A stretch of DNA of 38,286 nucleotides. It comes from DATNIB01 sp035604685. Lineage in GTDB: Bacteria; Actinomycetota; Acidimicrobiia; Acidimicrobiales; RAAP-2. A model generated the notes under the pieces. The model was given only the letters and a program-made list of their open reading frames with translations. It had not been told where the DNA came from and did not search any database. The DNA lies in contig DATNIB010000013.1 in assembly GCA_035604685.1 (NCBI GenBank), forward strand, positions 1-38,286, given 5' to 3'. Below, one piece after another: positions 26,130 to 32,171 of this stretch; positions within the stretch are counted from its first letter, which is position 1, and every line of letters starts with the position of its first letter. The position numbers and the translations under genes were made by a program.

Positions 26130-26145
26130 AGCCCGATTCGATGTT

Positions 26146-27193
26146 CTATTGCCTTTCGGCCTTCTTCTTCCTCACCTCCCCAGTTGAGCTGCGCAGGACG
26201 GTCTTGATGAGCTCCGCACCATCCCAGGCCTCGAGCAGCTGCTCGCGGACGTGGACGTCGATCACGTGACCACCGCGGTGCTTGCCCACGCTGAAGACCT
26301 GGTTGGAGACCGAGATGGTGCCGTTGACCGAGACGGTGCGGGCCACCCAGTCCTCGCCGGAGCGGTCCTCAGTGAGCACCCGCAGGTCGAGGGGCAGGGT
26401 GGGGATCGAGGCGTGGGCGGGTGCGCAAGGTCCGGTGGAAGCGTTCGACTTTGCCCGTCGTGGTGGGTGAGGCCGGCGCGGTGAGGCGGTGGGTGATGCC
26501 GTTCTCCCGGCAGATCTTGTCGAAGAGCACCTCGGTCGGTTTGAGCCCGAAGCGGTTGGTGAAGACCTTGCCGTTGTCGGTGAGGATCTCGTCGGGGACC
26601 CCGTGGCGCTCCAGGGCCTGGGCGAAGAAGCCGCAGACCGCCCGGGCGGTGGCTCGGATCATGACGCCGGCGCAGACGCAGAACCGCGAGTGGTCGTCGA
26701 CGCCGGTCAAGACCTTGCACTCGGTGCCGTCTTCTAGGAGGACCCCTCCGACCACGTCCATCTGCCAGAGCTCCATCGGGCGGCCCCGCTCCCAGCGTTT
26801 GTAGGTGGGGAGCTTCTTGCGGGTGGCCCGGGGCTCGATCAGTCGGTGTCGCACCAAGGACCGATAGACGGCCATGTGCGAGGGAAGGTCGCTCTGGCCT
26901 TCTCGACCCTGTTGATGCAAGAGCCTGATCGGTCCCCACCCCGGGTGCTGGCGGCGCAGCTCGAGGACCCGGGCCTCGATGGCGGCCGACAGCTGGTGGG
27001 GACAGGACCGGGGCCGGTGCGAACGCTCGGCCAGGGCCTCCCGGCCGCCCTGTTCGTAGCGCACCATCCAGCGATAGAGGCTCTGGCGGCTGACCCCGAA
27101 GGCCTGGGCCACCTCGGTCACCGTCAAGCCGTCTCGGATCACGGCCAGCACTGCGTCATAGCGTTGTTCCACTTTGCTGATCTCCACGAGCAC
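26146..27193 (-). pseudogene. Broken IS481-family transposase
   Basis: The GTG at 27193 (GGAGG upstream) opens a frame with an N-terminal helix-turn-helix (VTEVAQAFGVSRQSLYRW, about 25-42) and the DDE core: Asp146 in WQMDVVGG, Asp206 in LTDNGK, Glu250 in GKVERFHRTLR. About nine residues after the Glu the frame runs into unrelated Pro/Arg-rich sequence and stops at 26369. The family's C-terminal domain (WVARTVSVNGTISV to the end at 26146) continues in a different frame. The segment expected between them, with a YN-x-x-RPH-type motif, is missing in every frame. It therefore carries an internal deletion plus a frame change and is unlikely to be active. Confidence 0.82.
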
Positions 27194-27287
27194 TCGGCCA
27201 CCTCCTTCGCCCGAACAGAGCGGAGGTTCGGTGGGGCCGGGCTGTCAAGCATCAGCCGTTACTGCGTCACAGATCACCCGTTACTGG

Positions 27288-27337
27288 GTTGCAGATCAGG
27301 TGTTATCCATCGGTTGCAGATCAACCGTGGTCTTACA
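27288..27337 (-). repeat. Right terminal inverted repeat of the IS
   Basis: Read on the minus strand it starts TGTAAGACCACGGTTGAT. Including adjacent sequence, the right end has four related units at about 22-base spacing (near 27252, 27273, 27295 and 27320; plus-strand form ATCACCCGTTA). The left end has two. Multiple transposase-binding units at one end would make the element asymmetric. Confidence 0.7.
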
Positions 27338-27352
27338 GGCGGTGAGTGGGGC
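27338..27352. repeat. Right copy of the 15-bp target duplication, overlapping tRNA-Ile
   Basis: Identical to 26064-26078. Bases 27347-27352 are the last six nucleotides of tRNA-Ile, so the duplication restores an intact tRNA 3' end at this junction. Confidence 0.8.
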
Positions 27353-27420
27353 TAGCTGGAATCGAACCAGCGACCTCAGCATTATCAGTGCTGCGCTCTA
27401 ACCGGCTGAGCTATAGCCCC
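27347..27420 (-). tRNA. tRNA-Ile (GAT anticodon)
   Basis: A 74-nt tRNA on the minus strand. The acceptor begins GGGGCTA and its 3' strand reads TAGCCCC with discriminator A; the D arm reads AGCTCAGCCGGTTAGAGC, the anticodon loop is CTGATAA (GAT), and the T arm contains GGTTCGATTCC. CCA is not encoded. The IS element ends nine bases beyond its 3' end. In many actinobacteria this tRNA lies just after gyrA; here it is 22 kb away. Confidence 0.97.
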
Positions 27421-27456
27421 GGGCGGGGGACAGGCTATCGAGCCCAGAGGACCCGT

Positions 27457-27471
27457 CCCACCCTGGGTGGG
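27457..27471. terminator. Short GC hairpin between tRNA-Ile and the Cys-rich gene
   Basis: CCCACCC and GGGTGGG flank a single T, forming a tight hairpin downstream of the minus-strand Cys-rich gene. There is no T-tract, so termination is only a possibility. Confidence 0.3.
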
Positions 27472-27544
27472 CACAGGGGCCAGGGACTCGACCGGCTCGG
27501 AGGCCGGCTCGTCAAATGACTGCCGGCTCGGACAGCGGCTTCAG

Positions 27545-28135
27545 CTAACAGGACCCGTAGGGGTCGATGCCCTGGGTGAAGGAGTCGGTCACGTCCGACC
27601 AGCTGTTCGAGTTGAACGCCTCGTTCATGTAGGCGGCCGGGCACGGGTCCGAGATCACGATGAGGTGTTCGCCAGCGCACTCGGGAGCGTGGTTGACGCA
27701 GGTCATGGCCTCGTTCCCGTCGGCGTAGCCGGGGCACTCAACGGTGAAGCCGGCCGCCGCGTGAGCGGAAAGATAGGAGAGGGCGGCCGCGCAGCCGTAG
27801 CCCGCGGGCTGAGTCGAGACGCTCGGAAGAGCGGCCGGCGACGCCGACGGAGCGGCCGTGGTGGCAATCGGCGCTGGGGCAGCGAGCGGTGGGGCCGCCG
27901 CGATTGTGGTCGTCGTGGTCGAGACCGGTGGGGCGGTCGTCGTGGACGGGGCTGCGGCCGAGATGGCGGGCGCCGACAGATCGCTCTGACGGTCGGACGC
28001 TGCTCCGTGAGACGGGGACGCACCACCCACCACGACGCTCGCCACCATGACGACGGGGATCACGATCAACACGGCGAGCGCGCGGAACCAGTCGCCGCGA
28101 TCCTGCTTGCGACCGGCCAGCTCGGAGCTGGACAT
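27545..28135 (-). CDS. Secreted/membrane-anchored Cys-rich protein under riboswitch control
   Basis: A 196-residue protein. A short cytoplasmic N-terminus is followed by one membrane helix (about 18-39), a Pro/Ala/Thr-rich linker (about 45-110) and a compact C-terminal domain with six cysteines (115, 134, 146, 153, 165, 196), which suits disulfides outside the cell. Motifs in that domain include YGCAAALSYL, VECPGYADG and MTCVNH. I do not recognise an enzyme; it looks like a small surface or wall-binding domain. The ATG at 28135 has GGGAGAG upstream. The leader carries a GEMM-like aptamer and a hairpin touching that site, so translation is probably controlled by a cyclic dinucleotide. The sortase gene is divergent from it. 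Confidence 0.78.
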   Translation of the reverse strand: MSSSELAGRKQDRGDWFRALAVLIVIPVVMVASVVVGGASPSHGAASDRQSDLSAPAISAAAPSTTTAPPVSTTTTTIAAAPPLAAPAPIATTAAPSASPAALPSVSTQPAGYGCAAALSYLSAHAAAGFTVECPGYADGNEAMTCVNHAPECAGEHLIVISDPCPAAYMNEAFNSNSWSDVTDSFTQGIDPYGSC

Positions 28136-28140
28136 CTGGC

Positions 28141-28175
28141 TCTCCCGGCTTTCTGCTCCGAAGAGCAGCCGGGGA
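28141..28175 (-). promoter_or_regulatory. Expression platform: hairpin overlapping the Shine-Dalgarno sequence
   Basis: On the minus strand, CCCGGCT (28173-28167) pairs with AGCCGGG (28150-28144), enclosing an inner GCTC-TTCG-GAGC stem. The 3' arm runs into GGGAGAG, the ribosome binding site of the Cys-rich gene. The aptamer contains an identical AGCCGGG (28226-28220), so CCCGGCT can pair with either the aptamer or the ribosome-site arm. This is a plausible translational switch. Confidence 0.65.
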
Positions 28176-28204
28176 AACCGACGAACCGATCACCAAGGGC
28201 CAGG

Positions 28205-28290
28205 CATCTGATTCGGCAGCCCGGCTGACTCGAGGAGTCCCGTAGCTTTGCGTCCCCTCCTCGCGGAGGGTTTGCCTTTTCGTCGACGCC
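28205..28290 (-). ncRNA. GEMM-type (c-di-GMP-I family) riboswitch aptamer
   Basis: The minus strand carries the hallmark core: GGCAAACC (28276-28269), a CTCC/GGAG hairpin with a GCGA loop, then GGGACGCAAAGC (28256-28245), TACGGG, an ACTC/GAGT hairpin, and AGCCGGGCTGCC (28226-28215). GGCAAACC plus GACGCAAAGC in this order is the conserved ligand-binding core of GEMM riboswitches, and the 3' part resembles Geobacter-type members. It lies in the 5' leader of the Cys-rich gene, about 70 bases before the expression platform ends. Ligand choice between c-di-GMP and cGAMP is not settled by eye. A TATCCT box (28336-28331) could be its promoter. Confidence 0.85.
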
Positions 28291-28535
28291 ACAACGGCAC
28301 CGATGAGGGAACCACGCTACCGAAAAGACGAGGATAGGAGACGGATCCCCCGCATTTTCGGGTTTCGCTCGCGCGGATGAGCGTGCGGAGTACGTGCAAC
28401 CGAGGTCACACACCACGCCTCTCCCACCGGTGGCTGCCGCCACCCCAATGGGCTTCGGCAGCTTCTCGGCTAGTCGCGCCGGGACCGGTGGGAACTCGTG
28501 CTCCAGGTCTCTCGAGCGTACTTCTGGCCGACCAT

Positions 28536-28541
28536 TACGAT
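28536..28541 (+). promoter_or_regulatory. -10 box (TACGAT) for a leaderless sortase transcript
   Basis: TACGAT ends five bases before the GTG at 28547. The 411 bases between this gene and the divergent Cys-rich gene otherwise hold the riboswitch leader (28136-28290) and about 240 bases with no gene I can support. Confidence 0.45.
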
Positions 28542-28546
28542 GCGTT

Positions 28547-29500
28547 GTGCCCTGGCGTCCGCTGATTGCTCGGTTGGGTGTGGCGTTGCTCGCTTTCGGC
28601 GCGTTGGTGCTCCTGTTTGTCGCCTACCAGCTGTGGGGGACGGGTATCGCCACGCGGTTCCACCAGGAGCACCTGCGTAGTGAGTTCAATCGCGAGTTGG
28701 CCGCGGCGCGACACGAGGGAGCGTCGAAGCCGACGTCGACCACGACGTCCTCACCCGCTGCCGCCACGCCGTCGACCACCACCACCACGATCACTCGGGG
28801 GGTGGCTCTGCCGGTTCCCGGGGACGTACCCGGGAATGGACAGCCCGTCGGAACCATCGAGATTCCGGCGATCGGCGCCAACTTCGTGGTGGTCGAGGGA
28901 ACCACGACGGCCGACCTGGAACTCGGGCCCGGTCACTATGCCGGGACCGCACTCCCGGGTCAGTCGGGCAACGCGGCGATTGCCGGTCACCGCACCACGT
29001 ACCTCGCCCCGTTCTACAACCTGAACGAGTTGACGCCGGGCGAGCCCATCTACATCACGACCACCCAAGGGCGGTTCGAGTATCAGGTGACCGACACGTT
29101 GATCGTGTCCCCGACGGACACGTCCGTGCTCGACCCGTCGCCCACCCCCACGCTGACGCTCACCACCTGCAACCCCCGCTTCAGCGCGGCCCAGCGGCTG
29201 GTCGTCCAGGCGAGGCTCGTCAGCCCTCCGGCACCGCCGCCCGTTTCCACCCCGGCCCATCGCGTCGCGGTCGAGGGTACGTCCTCGCACGCGCTGGCTG
29301 GGCAGAGCAGTTCGGCGTGGCCGGCCATCGGATGGGGGGCGGGCGGCGCCCTGCTGGCCGTCGGGATCTGGCTCGCCGCTCGCCGTCGGCGGCACCGAGC
29401 GGTGCGGGTCACGGTCTACGCGTTAGGCGCGCTTCCGCTACTCGTGCTGCTCTTCTTCTTCTTCCAGAGTCTGAGCCCGCTGTTGCCGGCCAGCTTCTGA
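28547..29500 (+). CDS. Class E sortase
   Basis: A 317-residue sortase from the GTG at 28547. It has an N-terminal membrane helix (about 8-30), a Ser/Thr/Pro linker (about 60-85), a sortase domain (about 98-225), and two C-terminal membrane helices (about 254-275 and 288-312). The catalytic triad is His148 in AIAGHRTTY, Cys208 in LTLTTCNPRFSA, and Arg217. Class E enzymes of actinobacteria anchor LAxTG-type proteins to the wall. No protein with such a signal is visible in this window. The open frame continues upstream to 28394, but the -10 box five bases before 28547 and the membrane-helix position favour the shorter form. The extra C-terminal helices are unusual for a sortase. Confidence 0.9.
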   Translation: MPWRPLIARLGVALLAFGALVLLFVAYQLWGTGIATRFHQEHLRSEFNRELAAARHEGASKPTSTTTSSPAAATPSTTTTTITRGVALPVPGDVPGNGQPVGTIEIPAIGANFVVVEGTTTADLELGPGHYAGTALPGQSGNAAIAGHRTTYLAPFYNLNELTPGEPIYITTTQGRFEYQVTDTLIVSPTDTSVLDPSPTPTLTLTTCNPRFSAAQRLVVQARLVSPPAPPPVSTPAHRVAVEGTSSHALAGQSSSAWPAIGWGAGGALLAVGIWLAARRRRHRAVRVTVYALGALPLLVLLFFFFQSLSPLLPASF

Positions 29501-29623
29501 CCGGTTTCGCTCGTCACCGCGATCGCTGCGCCCGCCCAGTAGGCGAGGCCGACCGATGGGGCCGAGGCGCGCGCAACGGGACTTTCCCCGCGCCGGACCT
29601 TGTCACCGTCGTGTTGACATCCC

Positions 29624-30388
29624 TCACACACTCCGGGCAACGAGCTCCGCCAGAGCCAGCGCGCCCATCCCGCCGATCGGCATATGAGTGCCGTCGGCAC
29701 CGAACCACTCCGGGTGGCCCTCTGCCAAACCCTCCCAGTCGGCGAGCACGGTCGCCGGGTATGAGTCGACGCCGACGGCCAGCACCGCATTCACCTCGTC
29801 CTGCCACGGCGCGTCCACGTGCACGGTGACGAAGACGACCCGGGACGCGCCCTCGAGGATCGACATCATCTGATCGAAATCTCGCGTGGTGATCCCGCTA
29901 TTGGTGCCGAGCCCGATCACGATGACCGCCCCGAGCCTGCCCTGCGCCTTCAGCTCCGACAGGATGGCCTCGCCGTCCGACCACTGGCGGCTCACCGCTG
30001 CGTCGACCTGTATACCCGGGATGTCCCGTTCCAGGTCGGGTTCGGCGTCCAGCATGACCGAGTCGCCGATCGCGGTGACCACCCCGGGCTGGAAGCCGGC
30101 GATTGCCACCGGCAGCGGCGGGGATGTCAGCGGTCCGAGCGCAGCGGTGGTGGTCGTGGTCGTCGACGGCACGGTCGTCGTGGTCTCGCGGGAACCGGTG
30201 ACTAAGTGATTCGAGGTCGTCCCGGTGGCAGAGACGTGGCGGACTGCCTTCGCCGACGTGACCGATCCGCAGGCCGCCAGCATGAGCCCGACGAGGCACA
30301 CCGCCGCCAGGGGCAACTGACGCGGCCCGCGCGAGGTCGCAGACACCTGCGTGGGTGGTGCCGGGAGTGATCGAGGAGTGACTGGCAT
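29624..30388 (-). CDS. SGNH-hydrolase-like lipoprotein
   Basis: A 254-residue protein. The signal ends in a lipobox (LAAC, Cys40), so it should be a lipid-anchored exported protein. A Thr/Ser-rich linker (about 60-95) leads to an SGNH domain with Ser110 in AIGDSVM, Asn163 in GLGTNS, and the C-terminal pair Asp232/His235 in ADGTH. Similar domains remove or transfer acyl groups on wall polysaccharides, often as the detached outer half of OatA-like acyltransferases. The substrate is not predictable. The start chosen is the ATG at 30388; the frame extends to 30472 without a better signal peptide. Convergent with the sortase and divergent from the acyltransferase. Confidence 0.82.
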   Translation of the reverse strand: MPVTPRSLPAPPTQVSATSRGPRQLPLAAVCLVGLMLAACGSVTSAKAVRHVSATGTTSNHLVTGSRETTTTVPSTTTTTTAALGPLTSPPLPVAIAGFQPGVVTAIGDSVMLDAEPDLERDIPGIQVDAAVSRQWSDGEAILSELKAQGRLGAVIVIGLGTNSGITTRDFDQMMSILEGASRVVFVTVHVDAPWQDEVNAVLAVGVDSYPATVLADWEGLAEGHPEWFGADGTHMPIGGMGALALAELVARSV

Positions 30389-30466
30389 CGTCGGAGGATC
30401 GGCTCGGCCAGCCTGCCACGCGACCGTCCGATCAGTTTGGCCAGGGTGGACGCGAGGCCCGCTGCC

Positions 30467-30472
30467 TAGCAT
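30467..30472 (+). promoter_or_regulatory. -10 box (TAGCAT) for a leaderless acyltransferase transcript
   Basis: TAGCAT ends seven bases before the ATG at 30480 and overlaps an earlier in-frame ATG at 30471. The spacing favours 30480 as the true start of a leaderless message. Confidence 0.5.
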
Positions 30473-30479
30473 GAGTGAG

Positions 30480-31808
30480 ATGCGCCCGTTGGCCGACGCC
30501 GTGATGGGGGCATTCGCCAGTCTGCTCGTCCGGATCTTCTTTCGCCGGATCGAGGTCGAGGGATCCGATCACATCGCAGCGGGCACGCCGACCGTCTTGG
30601 TGGCCAACCACCAGAACGGCTTGGTGGACGGCCTCTTGTTGATGGCGACGCTTCGCCGCTACCCGCGCTTTTTGGGCAAGTCCACCTTGTTCAAGATCCT
30701 GCCGCTCTGGCCATTCCTCAAGTTGGCGGGGGTCGTCCCCGTCTACCGGGCCAAGGACGGCTCCTCGACCAGCCGCAACGCGGCGACGTTCCGGACCTGT
30801 CAGCGGATGCTGGCGCGGGGCGGGCTGGTGGCGCTCTTCCCCGAGGGCGTCAGCCATGACGAGCCAGAGTTGCAGCCGCTGAAGACCGGCGCAGCGCGGA
30901 TTGCTCTGGCCGCGTGCGTCGACGACGGAACCGAAGGGGTCGTGTTCTTGCCGGTTGGCCTGGCCTACGACGCGAAGGCTCGGTTCCGCTCGCGGGCGCT
31001 TGTCCGCATCGGCCGCCCGGTGCCGGTGTCGGGCTGGGCAGAGGCGTACCGCGCCGACGACCACCGGGCGGCCGAGGAGCTGACCGCGGCGATGGCCGAC
31101 GCGCTCCGGGCGGTCAGTCCGGTCTACGCGTCCTGGGTCGAGGCGTCCACGCTGGGCGAGATCGCCGAGGTGCTGGCGCGTCGGGCGGAATCGGCCTCGC
31201 CGACCGAGGTGCCGCTGGCCGAACGCGAGCGGGTGGCCAAGGCGCTGGCAGTGGCCGAGGCGTCCGGCGATCCGGACCACGTGCGCGCGCTGCACGCGGC
31301 ATTCGCCCGGTACGCGCGCGACCTCGGCGTCGTCGGGCTGACGGACGCGCAGCTGGCGGCCCACTACCGGGGCGGGCGGCTCCGGCTGCTCCTCGTCTGG
31401 TCCGCCACCAAGGTCATTGTCGGCGCGCCGCTCGGCGCCATCGGTGTGGTCGTGCACGCGATCCCGTACCAGGTCATCAAGCGGGTGGCCAAGAAGCCGA
31501 CTAACGAGGGCATGAAGGCGACCGTGAAGCTCCTCGGCTGCTTCGTCACCTTCACCCTGCTCTACGCGGGTCTCGGCGTCGTCGCGGGCGAGCTGTTCGG
31601 CCCACCGGCCGGATTGGCGGTCGGGCTCGGCTCGCCGCTCTGCGGCTATGTGGCCGTCCGGTTCTCCGAGCGCCTGAAGCGTCTCGGGGGAGCAGTGTCG
31701 GGCTATCGCACAGCCCGGCACGCCGGCCTGTCGATGGTGCGCCACCACCGTCTCGACGTCGTGACCTCCGGGAACCAGCTCTTGGGGGGCTCGGCTTCGG
31801 TGGGGTGA
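30480..31808 (+). CDS. PlsC-like phospholipid/glycerolipid acyltransferase
   Basis: A 442-residue LPLAT-family acyltransferase. Motif I is NHQNGLVDG, an H-x5-D spacing instead of the usual H-x4-D, as in the glycerol-3-phosphate acyltransferase-like subgroup. Motif II is GVVPVYRAKDG and motif III is LFPEGVSHDEP. The C-terminal ~130 residues contain hydrophobic segments (about 305-325 and 350-385). It should acylate a glycerophosphate or lysolipid at the membrane, using acyl-CoA or acyl-ACP. The start at 30480 (MRPLADAVMG) is chosen from the -10 spacing; 30471 is the alternative. The gene ends 75 bases before tRNA-Ala. Confidence 0.88.
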   Translation: MRPLADAVMGAFASLLVRIFFRRIEVEGSDHIAAGTPTVLVANHQNGLVDGLLLMATLRRYPRFLGKSTLFKILPLWPFLKLAGVVPVYRAKDGSSTSRNAATFRTCQRMLARGGLVALFPEGVSHDEPELQPLKTGAARIALAACVDDGTEGVVFLPVGLAYDAKARFRSRALVRIGRPVPVSGWAEAYRADDHRAAEELTAAMADALRAVSPVYASWVEASTLGEIAEVLARRAESASPTEVPLAERERVAKALAVAEASGDPDHVRALHAAFARYARDLGVVGLTDAQLAAHYRGGRLRLLLVWSATKVIVGAPLGAIGVVVHAIPYQVIKRVAKKPTNEGMKATVKLLGCFVTFTLLYAGLGVVAGELFGPPAGLAVGLGSPLCGYVAVRFSERLKRLGGAVSGYRTARHAGLSMVRHHRLDVVTSGNQLLGGSASVG

Positions 31809-31883
31809 TCCGGCCAGCCGGGTGGTCGCGGACCCTGGGCGCCGTGCCGGCTGCGTGCCGCGACTGTTTAGGATTGAAGGGCT

Positions 31884-31957
31884 GGGGACGTAGCTCAGCT
31901 GGCTAGAGCACCTGCTTTGCAAGCAGGAAGTCGCGGGTTCGAGTCCCGTCGTCTCCA
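31884..31957 (+). tRNA. tRNA-Ala (TGC anticodon)
   Basis: A 74-nt tRNA with acceptor GGGGACG / CGTCTCC plus A, D arm AGCTCAGCTGGCTAGAGC, anticodon loop TTTGCAA (TGC), and T arm GGGTTCGAGTCCC. CCA is not encoded. TAGGAT (31869-31874) upstream is a candidate -10. Its 3' half, from the anticodon stem-loop on, is repeated at 33820-33864, and its last bases again at 35482-35494. Confidence 0.97.
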
Positions 31958-31975
31958 CTTTTCCGGCCTTGACAC

Positions 31976-31993
31976 GGCCTTGACCAGGCCTTT
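31976..31993 (+). terminator. Candidate terminator after tRNA-Ala
   Basis: GGCCT and AGGCC flank a five-base loop and are followed by TTT. The same hairpin recurs after the tRNA half-copy in the second module (near 33875-33890). Confidence 0.5.
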
Positions 31994-32171
31994 CAGTCTA
32001 TGGCCCCTGCCCAGCGAAGTCGCGATCAGCCTCTGCGTATGACAGTCGGCGGCGTCGCGAGCGCGCCGTCCAGGCGAGTCGGCGAGAGGCCGCGGGCGAA
32101 GATGCGTCCGAGGTCCGAGCCAGTCGCTCGATCAGTGCGCTACTCGATTCGCTGGCTGACCCAACCTTCGA

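Larger units (their letters stand above)
26080..27337 (-). mobile_element. Degenerate IS481-type insertion sequence
   Basis: A 1.26-kb element bounded by imperfect terminal inverted repeats that begin TGT and end ACA, and flanked by an identical 15-bp direct repeat. About 31 of the first 50 bases agree between the ends. Both ends contain extra copies of a TAACGGSTGA-type unit. The only gene is a broken DDE transposase on the minus strand. The right end abuts tRNA-Ile, whose 3' end is preserved by the duplication. IS481 relatives are known to make target duplications of up to about 15 bases, which fits. No passenger gene is present. Confidence 0.85.

Noticed and set aside
26262..26939. A separate gene inside the IS in the third minus-strand frame
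   Set aside because: Arg/Pro/His-rich shadow of the transposase; it contains no transposase motif of its own.
28300..28546. A riboswitch or upstream coding extension for the sortase on the plus strand
   Set aside because: The conserved aptamer core reads only on the minus strand; the frame upstream of 28547 lacks a ribosome site and is not sortase-like, while a -10 box sits five bases before 28547.
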